Below, in pieces: positions 24,722 to 32,474 of a stretch of DNA of 32,474 nt. The translations under genes were made by a program, and so were the position numbers. Every line of letters begins with the position of its first letter. Position 1 is the first letter of the stretch. The DNA is from CACIIZ01 sp045565285. Its GTDB lineage: Bacteria; Pseudomonadota; Alphaproteobacteria; Rhodobacterales; Rhodobacteraceae. The stretch is from assembly GCA_045565285.1 (NCBI GenBank), contig JBJLFR010000020.1:1-32474 (forward strand), given 5' to 3'. The notes beneath the pieces are model-generated. The model did not search any database. It had not been told where the DNA came from and worked only from the letters and a program-made list of their open reading frames with translations.

Positions 24722-25380
24722 AATTTATCCTCTTTTATGAAGTTTTTCATATGAAATTTTGATTGATCTATTTTTCTTAATGATTGACCTATAGGACATG
24801 ATCTTCTCACTAAACACCCACTAATACAAAGATTTTCTTTTGTACTCCGAATAAAATCAATACAGGATTCTACATCATATTTATTATTTCCAAATGCGCT
24901 TACAGGACAAGTGCTTTTACACGGAGCACTGCAAGAAACACATGGACTGGTAGCTTTTATTATTTTTTTTATCATATCTTTATTTTTAAAAGCAATGGCT
25001 CCCCTAAATGAAACCATCAAGCCTCTAGTCTCATGAACTAACAATTTCACGGGACTTTCCCAAAACTTATCTGTCATCAATGCCCAATCGTAAAAAGGGA
25101 TCACTGGATTTATTTGAAATGGATAAAATGCTTTTCCTGAAAATTTTTTTGAAATCTCATCTATTATTCTTTTTGACCACTTATTAAGAGGATTTTTCCT
25201 TGATAACTTGAATTCTCTAGACTTTTTAAACATATCCCAAAAAAATGGTTCATTTGGTCCAATAAGCATAGCAACTTCATATTTTTGAAGAAATTTTTTT
25301 TTAAAAACTGTTATTCCTAAATTAGTCAATCCATTTTTTTTTAATGCTAATTCAATTTCTAAAATCTTATTTGTAGTCAT
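24718..25380 (-). CDS. Iron-sulfur (ferredoxin-like) protein of unknown function
   Basis: This 220-residue protein has an N-terminal domain of about 140 residues with no cofactor motif I recognise. A Cys-rich C-terminal part follows: Cys147, Cys150, Cys154 and Cys158 (CVSCSAPCKSTCP), then Cys173, Cys185, Cys189 and Cys195. The spacing suggests one or two [4Fe-4S] clusters, reminiscent of the C-terminal clusters of QueG-like proteins but without the rest of QueG. It overlaps the SDR gene, so electron transfer to or from that protein is an attractive but unproven idea. It is divergent from the Bcr-type transporter. Confidence 0.7.
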   Translation of the reverse strand: MTTNKILEIELALKKNGLTNLGITVFKKKFLQKYEVAMLIGPNEPFFWDMFKKSREFKLSRKNPLNKWSKRIIDEISKKFSGKAFYPFQINPVIPFYDWALMTDKFWESPVKLLVHETRGLMVSFRGAIAFKNKDMIKKIIKATSPCVSCSAPCKSTCPVSAFGNNKYDVESCIDFIRSTKENLCISGCLVRRSCPIGQSLRKIDQSKFHMKNFIKEDKL

Positions 25381-25516
25381 TTTTATAAAAATTTTTTAAA
25401 AGTTGATAATATTTAAATGAAACTATACTAACTTAATTTATAATAATTAAAATGATTATAATTATTATTATAAATAGGCTCTAATAATTTTAGATTAACA
25501 ATTTTTTACATCCAAA

Positions 25517-26677
25517 ATGAGTAAAATTAATATTATCATTTTATCTGCTAGTTTAATGGCACTTGGAGCTTTTAGCATTGATACAATACTACCTAGCATA
25601 TCTTATTTAAAGAAAGATTTTAATTTTTTAACTCAAAACTCTCATTGGATAATAACTTCAGTTTTTATAGGTATAGCAATTGGACAGTTGGTCTTTGGAC
25701 CTGTTTCAGATAGCATTGGTAGAAAAAAAACTGCACTCATAGGTTTAATTATTTTTAGCATTGGATGTCTATTATCTATTATATCAAAAGATTATGTTTT
25801 ATTTCTAATTACAAGATTTTTACAAGGCTTAGGTTCAGGTGCAGCTGTAGTAGTCTCTAGGGCAATAGCCAGAGATTTTTTTGAAGGTAGAAAATTAGCT
25901 CAAATAATGTCTTTAGTTACAACTATTTTTATACTAGTTCCAGTATTTGCACCTAGTATTGGACAAATTATAATTTCAATTTCTAATTGGAAGGTCATTT
26001 TTGTATTTATGTTATTTTTATCAATTGTATTAAAATTATTAATATTATTTAAATATTTAGAGGCAGAGAAAGTAATGAATGATCTGCGTTTTAATTCGAC
26101 CTTAAGAGGTTTTGTGGAGGTATTTAGCTCTAAAACCAGTAGAACTTATACTATTGCTGCTGGTTTAATTTTTGGAATTTTAGTAAGTTTTTTAAATATA
26201 GCACAACCACTTTTTCAAGAGTTCCTGATGGTTGATAAAAGCTTTGCACTATATTTTGGTTTAGGAGCTTTATCAGTTGGAATTGGGGCTATAATTAATG
26301 CCAGAATAGTTACTATTATTAATCCCCAAAAAATAGTTCTCATCGCACTTTATTTAACTGCTATTTGGGCAATATTTTTTTACTCCTTAATTTTCTTTAA
26401 TTTAAAAACAAATATAGTTAATGTCATGATATTTTTAATACCTGTTTTTTTTCTTTTTGGATTATTATTTGGAAATATGAATGCACTTGCACTGACTCCG
26501 ATGGGTCATATCGCAGGAACTGCATCAGCAGTTATTGGAACAACAAGTATAATTATTGCGATACCAATAGGGTTCATTATTGCTCATTACTACACAGGTC
26601 CTATAGATATGTTTGTACAATTAATAATCATTATATCGTTGATTAATATTTTGTTAGTAAGAAAAGTTAAATATTAA
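25517..26677 (+). CDS. MFS drug-resistance transporter, Bcr/CflA type
   Basis: This 386-residue, 12-helix major facilitator protein contains the Bcr/CflA hallmarks: MALGAFSIDTILPSI in helix 1, FGPVSDSIGRKK (motif A) between helices 2 and 3, and RFLQGLGSGAAVVVSRAIARD in helix 4. Such proteins export drugs, dipeptides or other small molecules by proton antiport. The ATG at 25517 is separated from the divergent Fe-S gene by a 136-base, very A/T-rich spacer that shows only low-complexity inverted repeats. The 3' end overlaps the convergent MFS gene by 11 bases. Confidence 0.88.
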   Translation: MSKINIIILSASLMALGAFSIDTILPSISYLKKDFNFLTQNSHWIITSVFIGIAIGQLVFGPVSDSIGRKKTALIGLIIFSIGCLLSIISKDYVLFLITRFLQGLGSGAAVVVSRAIARDFFEGRKLAQIMSLVTTIFILVPVFAPSIGQIIISISNWKVIFVFMLFLSIVLKLLILFKYLEAEKVMNDLRFNSTLRGFVEVFSSKTSRTYTIAAGLIFGILVSFLNIAQPLFQEFLMVDKSFALYFGLGALSVGIGAIINARIVTIINPQKIVLIALYLTAIWAIFFYSLIFFNLKTNIVNVMIFLIPVFFLFGLLFGNMNALALTPMGHIAGTASAVIGTTSIIIAIPIGFIIAHYYTGPIDMFVQLIIIISLINILLVRKVKY

Positions 26678-27866
26678 TATGTTTTTTTTTAATTTCATTA
26701 ATATCCGAAGGTAAAATAAAAGCACCTAAAATTACAAGTAAAGGAAAGAAACTTAATAAGAAAAATAAAAAATTTAATTCAAAACCAATTTTCAACAAAA
26801 AACCAGTAATTGGTAAAATTAATGCACCTATGCATAAATTTAATACGTACTTTATGCTCAAAAACTCACTTCTGTTCTCATCTGGAATATATGCAGATAT
26901 TATGATATCACTAATTGGTATCTGGCTAAAAACAAAGGCCATACCTAATAACATAAAAATAAATAAATATAAATTTTCTGATTGAGATGTTAAGAAAATA
27001 AACAAAATTTGAAAAATACCAATATAAATCAAAACTGTTCTATAGCCTTTTTTATCAACTAACCAACCTGATACTATTTGTGCGAATGAGGCTATAGCAT
27101 AAACTGCAGAGGCTAGCAATCCAGTTATAAATATATTTTTTGTCATTTCAGACATATAAATATCAAAATATCTAGGGATTAAAAAAGTTAAAGAACCAAA
27201 AGTAAAACCACCTGCAATTGTAATAAGTATTAGTGAAATCATTGCATTTTTCCATCTTGGAGCAAAATTATTTTTAGATTTATGATTCAGAAAAGTTTTA
27301 TTGATATCTTCATCAAAATTTGTCCAAACCAACCATAGTCCAAAAACTAGATACAACACTCCGGGTAAAATAAATGAAATTCTCCAGTTAAAATAAAATA
27401 TCAATAACCCAGTAATTAAGGGAGCAAATGCAACACCCATATTGCCCCATACACCATTAATCCCCAACCTTAAACCTAATTTATCTTTATTTTTCATAAG
27501 CATAGCTATTCCTACAGGATGATAAATCGAAGCAAAAATACCAATAAATGTAAGTGTTACACCTAAGTGAATTAGATTCTGTGAAAACCCCGCAGAAATT
27601 GAAGAAAACCCTGCACCTATAGGGAATACTATTAACAAGATTTTTCTTGAAAAAACTTTTGATAAATAAGATGCGAGAGGGGCAAAAGCACCAAAAAGAA
27701 TTAGTCCTAAAGTGGCATAGATAATAATTTCGCCGTAGGAGGTATTAAAATATATAGCACAATCATATGCCGCCTTAGCAAAAATAAGCATACAAAAGTG
27801 ATCAATAAAATGTGCAATGTTTAAAGGAATATCACTTTTTAAAAAAAAAGTTCTAATATTTAACAT
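26667..27866 (-). CDS. MFS transporter of unknown substrate
   Basis: This 399-residue protein has about 12 hydrophobic segments. The N-terminus HFIDHFCMLIFAKA and the helix 4 segment IGIFASIYHPVGIAML resemble the fosmidomycin-resistance (Fsr)-like branch of the MFS. It starts four bases after the gltD stop on the same strand, so it is probably the third gene of the gltB-gltD transcript. Substrate and direction of transport are not evident. The link with glutamate synthesis may be only positional. Confidence 0.82.
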   Translation of the reverse strand: MLNIRTFFLKSDIPLNIAHFIDHFCMLIFAKAAYDCAIYFNTSYGEIIIYATLGLILFGAFAPLASYLSKVFSRKILLIVFPIGAGFSSISAGFSQNLIHLGVTLTFIGIFASIYHPVGIAMLMKNKDKLGLRLGINGVWGNMGVAFAPLITGLLIFYFNWRISFILPGVLYLVFGLWLVWTNFDEDINKTFLNHKSKNNFAPRWKNAMISLILITIAGGFTFGSLTFLIPRYFDIYMSEMTKNIFITGLLASAVYAIASFAQIVSGWLVDKKGYRTVLIYIGIFQILFIFLTSQSENLYLFIFMLLGMAFVFSQIPISDIIISAYIPDENRSEFLSIKYVLNLCIGALILPITGFLLKIGFELNFLFFLLSFFPLLVILGAFILPSDINEIKKKHINI

Positions 27867-27870
27867 TAAT

Positions 27871-29307
27871 TCATCTTGATAAGAGGCTGTTTCCCATTAA
27901 GTATTCGTCAACTGATCTAGCACATTGTCTACCTTCTCGAATTGCCCAAACTACTAGAGATTGACCTCTTCGCATATCGCCTGCTGTCCAAACCTTTTTA
28001 AGATTAGTTTTATAATCTGAGGTATTAGCTAAAACATTTTTTCTAGAATCAAGATTAACATTTAAATCTTTCAATAAACCATCAAATTTAGGAGAAACAA
28101 ATCCCATGGCCAAAAGAACTAAATCAGCCTTTATGTGAAATTCAGATCCATTTATAGGTTTAAAATTATTATCTACTTTTATACAGTGAAGTTTATTTAC
28201 ATTACCATTTGTGTCACCTTCAAAACTCTGTGTCATCACAGAAAATTCTCTATTAGCTCCTTCTTCCTGACTAGAGGATGTTCTCATCTTTAAAGGCCAG
28301 TTTGGCCAAGTTGATAACTTATCTTCTTTTTCAGGTGGTGCAGGCATAATTTCTAATTGAGTAACTGATACAGCCCCTTGTCTTATAGAAGTTCCAATGC
28401 AGTCAGAACCAGTATCACCACCACCAATAACAACAACATTTTTTGAAGTAGCAAGTATCTCTTCAGGGTTTTTATAACTTTCGTTGCTTACTCTTCTATT
28501 TTGTTGAGGTAAAAAGTCCATTGCATAATGTATACCTTTAAAATTTCTTCCTTGAATTGAAAGATCTCTGGGCATTTCAGCTCCACCAGCTAATACAACA
28601 GCATCGTGCAAATTAATTATTTCATCTGTCGAAATATCAACTCCAACATTAATATTTGTATGGAAAATAACACCTTCTTCTGATATTTGATTAATTCTTC
28701 TATCTATATGTGACTTATCAAGTTTAAAATCAGGAATTCCATAACGAAGTAGGCCTCCTAGTTTACTATTTTTCTCGTATAAATTTACTTCATGACCAGC
28801 TCTAGCTAATTGCTGTGATGCAGCTAATCCAGCTGGTCCAGAACCTATTACGGCTATTTTTTTTCCTGTTTTATTATCGGGTATTTGAGGTTTGATCCAG
28901 CCATTTTTCCAAGCTTTATCTACAATAGCACATTCAATTGATTTTATAGTTACAGGATTATCTATGATGTTAAGAGTACAGGAAGCTTCACACGGTGCAG
29001 GACAAATTCTTCCAGTAAATTCAGGGAAATTATTGGTAGAATGCAAATCTGCAATAGCATTTTCCCATTCACCTCTATATACCAAATCATTCCAATCAGG
29101 GATTTGATTGTTTACAGGGCAACCTTTTAGGCCTTTGACATCATGACAAAAAGGAATACCACAATCCATACACCTACTTGCTTGAGCTTGAAGAGTTTGC
29201 TCAGGTAATTCAATAAAAAACTCCTTAAAGTTTCTTACTCTGTCCGCAGCGGGTCTGTATTTTCTATCTTGTCTATCTAACTCTAAAAATCCAGTAACTT
29301 TTCCCAT
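27871..29307 (-). CDS. gltD: Glutamate synthase (NADPH) small subunit
   Basis: This 478-residue flavoprotein passes electrons from NADPH to GltB for glutamate formation from glutamine and 2-oxoglutarate. The N-terminal Fe-S region has Cys46, Cys49, Cys54 and Cys63, plus Cys102, Cys106 and Cys110. The FAD motif GSGPAG is at 155-160, the NADPH motif GGGDTG is at 295-300, and AGDMRRGQSLVVWAI lies near the C-terminus. A usable Shine-Dalgarno (AGGA) precedes the ATG. It lies 31 bases downstream of gltB. Confidence 0.96.
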   Translation of the reverse strand: MGKVTGFLELDRQDRKYRPAADRVRNFKEFFIELPEQTLQAQASRCMDCGIPFCHDVKGLKGCPVNNQIPDWNDLVYRGEWENAIADLHSTNNFPEFTGRICPAPCEASCTLNIIDNPVTIKSIECAIVDKAWKNGWIKPQIPDNKTGKKIAVIGSGPAGLAASQQLARAGHEVNLYEKNSKLGGLLRYGIPDFKLDKSHIDRRINQISEEGVIFHTNINVGVDISTDEIINLHDAVVLAGGAEMPRDLSIQGRNFKGIHYAMDFLPQQNRRVSNESYKNPEEILATSKNVVVIGGGDTGSDCIGTSIRQGAVSVTQLEIMPAPPEKEDKLSTWPNWPLKMRTSSSQEEGANREFSVMTQSFEGDTNGNVNKLHCIKVDNNFKPINGSEFHIKADLVLLAMGFVSPKFDGLLKDLNVNLDSRKNVLANTSDYKTNLKKVWTAGDMRRGQSLVVWAIREGRQCARSVDEYLMGNSLLSR

Positions 29308-29338
29308 TTTTAATTCCTACTCAAATTACTAAGTTTAG

Positions 29339-32300
29339 CTACTCTGCAGCAACAACTGATGAGTTTTGTTCGGCTTTAATTTCTTCAAGTGCTCTTCGAT
29401 ATTCTGTTGGCATTACTTTTATAAATTTTGGGCGAAAATTTTCCCATTGATCTAGAATTAATTTTGCTTTTTCAGAGTTAGTATACTCATAATGTTTTTC
29501 TACTAAAAATCTTAATCTCTCATCATCATACTTTGTCATATCACTAGAAAGATGTACTCGACCATGATGTTCAATATCTCCAGATTGATGACCTTCAGAT
29601 TCCATAAGATCATCTTCTTCTGGAATAGGTTCTAATTCAACCATCGATAAATTACATCTTTCTGAAAAAGTTCCATCTTCATCAAGAACATACGCAATAC
29701 CTCCAGACATACCAGCAGCAAAGTTTCTACCTGTTGCACCTAAAACCACCACTATTCCTCCAGTCATATATTCGCATCCGTGATCTCCAACTCCTTCGAC
29801 TACTGCAATAGCTCCAGAGTTTCTAACAGCAAATCTTTCTCCTGCAAAACCTCTAAAAAAGCATTTTCCTGAAATTGCACCGTACAACACTGTATTTCCG
29901 ACAATGATTGAACGATTCTTATCAAGAAGTTCTGCGTCATTCGGTGGATAAACTACGATATTTCCACCAGATAGCCCTTTGCCAACATAATCATTAGCTT
30001 CACCTTCAACTTCAAATAAAATACCTTTGCAAAGCCAGGCGCCAAATGCTTGACCGGTAGTACCTTTAAATTTTACATGAATAGAATTTTCTTTTAAACC
30101 CTCAAAACCATATTTTTTTGAAATATATCCAGAAAGCATAGCTCCAGTCGAACGATTGAAGTTTGAAATTGGTAAATTAATTCTTATTCTCTCTCTTTTT
30201 TCGATGGAATTTTTTGTAAGTTTTATAAGGTTTCTATCAATAACTTTTTCTAAATAATGATCTTGATTTTCACAACAAAATTTCGGATGTTTATTCTTTG
30301 GATCTGGATCATAAAATAATTTAGTAAAGTCTAAACCATTTGCTTTCCAATGGTTTACGACATCTTTTTGATCTAAAAAATTAATTTGACCAATCATATC
30401 ATTAAAGTTTGAAAAACCAAGATTAGCCATTAGCTCTCTAACTTCTTCAGCTACAAAAAAGAAGAAATTTATTACATGCTCAGGTTGTCCATTAAATCTC
30501 TTTCTTAAAACTGGGTCCTGTGTTGCTACTCCTACTGGACAAGTATTCAAATGACATTTTCTCATCATTATACAACCTGAAGCTACAAGAGGAGCAGTAG
30601 AAAAGCCAAACTCGTCAGCTCCAAGAAGAGCACCTATAACTACATCTCTTCCGGTTCTTAATCCCCCATCTACCTGAACTTTTATTCTAGATCTCAACTT
30701 GTTTTTAAGTAAAGTCTGGTGAGTTTCTGCCAACCCCATTTCCCATGGAGATCCTGCATGTTTAACAGAGGTCAAAGGACTAGCACCAGTCCCCCCTTCC
30801 ATTCCTGATATAGTAACGTGATCTGCATGTGCTTTAGCAACGCCTGCTGCAACTGTACCTACCCCAACCTCTGATACTAATTTAACCGAAATATCTGCAT
30901 CAGGGTTAACATTTTTTAAATCATAAATTAATTGAGCTAAATCCTCTATAGAGTAAATATCATGATGAGGTGGAGGAGATATAAGGCCGACTCCTTTTGT
31001 TGAATGCCTTACTTTTGCTATAACTGCATCAACTTTATGACCAGGCAATTGACCACCCTCACCAGGTTTTGCACCTTGTGCCATTTTTATTTGTATCATA
31101 TCAGAGTTAACAAGATACTCAGTAGTTACACCAAATCTACCAGAAGCTACTTGTTTAATTGAAGATCTTTTACTGTCTCCATTTTCCATCGGGGTAAAAC
31201 GCTCTACTTCTTCACCACCTTCTCCAGTATTAGACTTGCCTCCTATTCGATTCATTGCAATTGCAAGGTTTTCATGAGCTTCTGCAGAAATAGAACCGTA
31301 TGACATTGCTCCTGTTGCAAATCTCTTAACAATTTCAGTTGCTGGTTCAACTTCATTGATTGGGATACTTGTTTTACTACATTCTTTAGCCTCTCTAAGT
31401 CTAAAAAGACCTCTAATTGTCAATAATCTCTTATCATGATCATTTATTAACTTTGCATATTCTTTGTAATCATTGACATTACCCAATCTAGTTGCGTGCT
31501 GAAGATAGGTAACCTCATCAGATGTCCATGCGTGGGCTTCACCTCTATGTCTTACTGCATATTCTCCACCAACATCTAAAGAATGTCGTAGAATTGGTAT
31601 GTCATTATATGCCATGTCGTGCCTTATAAATGCTTCTTTAGAAATCTGGTCAATACCAACTCCTTCTATTTTACTTGCTGTACCTGAAAAATATTGATCA
31701 ATAAACTCGGTTGACAAACCAACTGCATCAAAAATTTGAGCACCACAATATGACTGATAAGTTGATATACCCATTTTTGACATGACCTTCAAAAGACCTT
31801 TATCAATTGATTTTATATACCTTTTAATTAACTCTTTTTCATCTACTTCCTTTGGAAATAAACCATTTTGATGCATTTGAATCAAAGTTTCAAAAGCAAG
31901 ATAAGGATTTATAGCTTCTGCACCATAACCAGCAAGTACTGCAAAATGATGAACTTCTCTTGGTTCTGCAGACTCTACAACAAGTCCAACTGAAGTCCTA
32001 AGACCTTTTCTAATCAAGTGATGATGTACAGCTGAAGTAGCTAATAACATAGGTATTGGAACTCTTTTAGGACCAAATTGACGATCAGATAAGATTATAA
32101 TGTTTTCACCAGCTAAAACAGATTTTTCTGCTCTCTCACATAATTTATCGATGCAATCTTTCATTCCTTCTGGACCAATTTTTTTATCAAAAGTAACATC
32201 GAGTACTCTAGAAAAAAATTGGTTATCACCAATTTCACAAATGTCCCTGATTTTTTGCAAATCGGAATTTTTTAAAATAGGTTGTCTTACTTCTAATCTT

Positions 32301-32474
32301 TTTGTGGTAGCTAGATTTTTTAAATCAAATAGATTTGGTCTAGGACCAATTAATGAAACAAGACTCATTACTGATTCCTCACGAATTGGATCAATTGGTG
32401 GATTAGTAACTTGAGCAAAATTTTGTTTAAAGTAAGTATATAAAAGTTTAGGTTTATTTGAGATTGCAGAAATA
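29339..32474 (-). CDS. gltB: Glutamate synthase large subunit, C-terminal part (gene runs off the window end)
   Basis: About 1044 residues are visible. The frame is open through the window end, reading upstream of the Met at 32368 as ISNKPKLLYTYFKQNFAQ and on through NPPIDPIREESV, as in known GltB. The true start and the N-terminal amidotransferase domain with the catalytic Cys lie outside. Visible parts are the central domain, the FMN/2-oxoglutarate barrel (MSYGSISAEAHE, then GEGGE), and the 3Fe-4S motif with cysteines in CIMMRKCHLNTC, encoded near 30540-30585. The C-terminal right-handed beta-helix with repeated G-rich turns follows. The Met at 32368 is internal, not a start. Confidence 0.96.
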   Translation of the reverse strand, partial: ISAISNKPKLLYTYFKQNFAQVTNPPIDPIREESVMSLVSLIGPRPNLFDLKNLATTKRLEVRQPILKNSDLQKIRDICEIGDNQFFSRVLDVTFDKKIGPEGMKDCIDKLCERAEKSVLAGENIIILSDRQFGPKRVPIPMLLATSAVHHHLIRKGLRTSVGLVVESAEPREVHHFAVLAGYGAEAINPYLAFETLIQMHQNGLFPKEVDEKELIKRYIKSIDKGLLKVMSKMGISTYQSYCGAQIFDAVGLSTEFIDQYFSGTASKIEGVGIDQISKEAFIRHDMAYNDIPILRHSLDVGGEYAVRHRGEAHAWTSDEVTYLQHATRLGNVNDYKEYAKLINDHDKRLLTIRGLFRLREAKECSKTSIPINEVEPATEIVKRFATGAMSYGSISAEAHENLAIAMNRIGGKSNTGEGGEEVERFTPMENGDSKRSSIKQVASGRFGVTTEYLVNSDMIQIKMAQGAKPGEGGQLPGHKVDAVIAKVRHSTKGVGLISPPPHHDIYSIEDLAQLIYDLKNVNPDADISVKLVSEVGVGTVAAGVAKAHADHVTISGMEGGTGASPLTSVKHAGSPWEMGLAETHQTLLKNKLRSRIKVQVDGGLRTGRDVVIGALLGADEFGFSTAPLVASGCIMMRKCHLNTCPVGVATQDPVLRKRFNGQPEHVINFFFFVAEEVRELMANLGFSNFNDMIGQINFLDQKDVVNHWKANGLDFTKLFYDPDPKNKHPKFCCENQDHYLEKVIDRNLIKLTKNSIEKRERIRINLPISNFNRSTGAMLSGYISKKYGFEGLKENSIHVKFKGTTGQAFGAWLCKGILFEVEGEANDYVGKGLSGGNIVVYPPNDAELLDKNRSIIVGNTVLYGAISGKCFFRGFAGERFAVRNSGAIAVVEGVGDHGCEYMTGGIVVVLGATGRNFAAGMSGGIAYVLDEDGTFSERCNLSMVELEPIPEEDDLMESEGHQSGDIEHHGRVHLSSDMTKYDDERLRFLVEKHYEYTNSEKAKLILDQWENFRPKFIKVMPTEYRRALEEIKAEQNSSVVAAE

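Noticed and set aside
25436..25475. Imperfect A/T-only inverted repeat in the spacer between the Fe-S gene and the Bcr-type transporter.
   Set aside because: Low-complexity A/T sequence gives such repeats by chance; there is no G/C stem and no T tract for a terminator.
32100..32414. Plus-strand open frame of about 104 codons opposite gltB, and many similar frames opposite dctM, pcaB and others.
   Set aside because: They are antisense shadows of clearly identified genes, with no family motifs or ribosome-binding sites.
1..32474. CRISPR arrays, insertion sequences, phage genes, toxin-antitoxin pairs, tRNA or rRNA genes.
   Set aside because: None was found: no spaced direct repeats, transposase or integrase motifs, or recognisable tRNA or rRNA sequence.

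Overview
The window is an AT-rich (roughly 30% G+C by eye), densely packed bacterial chromosome segment, with short or overlapping gene borders and no long non-coding stretch. It looks like a free-living, probably marine, genome-reduced alphaproteobacterium. The reasons are the housekeeping run dacA-tmk-holB-tatD-MBL hydrolase typical of alphaproteobacteria, a TRAP transporter, the pob/pca genes, and many small AT-biased proteins with few regulators. The taxon is inference; no rRNA or tRNA gene was seen.

Layout. (1) 1-3166: three exported serine-protease genes, namely a short trypsin/DegP-like gene broken by a one-base frameshift, a subtilisin-like (S8) gene right behind it, and a convergent trypsin-like/TPR gene. 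(2) 3226-11608, all minus strand: an apparent eight-gene catabolic operon with an extradiol dioxygenase, an FAH-family hydrolase, an MhpA-type flavin hydroxylase, a complete TRAP transporter (DctP-DctQ-DctM), a single-domain VOC enzyme and a second MhpA-type hydroxylase. It looks like uptake, hydroxylation, meta-cleavage and hydrolysis of a phenolic compound whose identity cannot be read from sequence. (3) 11673-17586: pobA (plus) converges on a minus-strand operon pcaD-pcaC-pcaH-pcaG-BKACE-pcaB. Together these take 4-hydroxybenzoate through protocatechuate to 3-oxoadipate. The BKACE (DUF849) gene sits where pcaIJ/pcaF functions would be needed, suggesting that 3-oxoadipate plus acetyl-CoA is split to succinyl-CoA and acetoacetate in one step.

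(4) 17666-23814, plus strand: sixA-like phosphatase, dacA, tmk, holB, tatD, a PhnP-like MBL hydrolase and an AEC-family permease, closed by a strong intrinsic terminator. (5) 23885-25380, minus strand: an Fe-S protein overlapping an SDR gene whose catalytic Tyr is Phe. It is followed by a candidate 22-residue ORF with its own promoter-like sequence and an exceptionally strong Shine-Dalgarno. (6) 25517-27866: two convergent MFS transporters. (7) 27871-32474, minus strand: gltD and the C-terminal two-thirds of gltB (start outside the window), with the second MFS gene directly downstream of gltD.

Most of the window is ordinary metabolism. The parts most worth a second look are the BKACE short-cut in the pca operon, the uncharacterised TRAP/hydroxylase/dioxygenase operon, the broken protease in a three-protease cluster, and the tiny ORF at 23885-23953.
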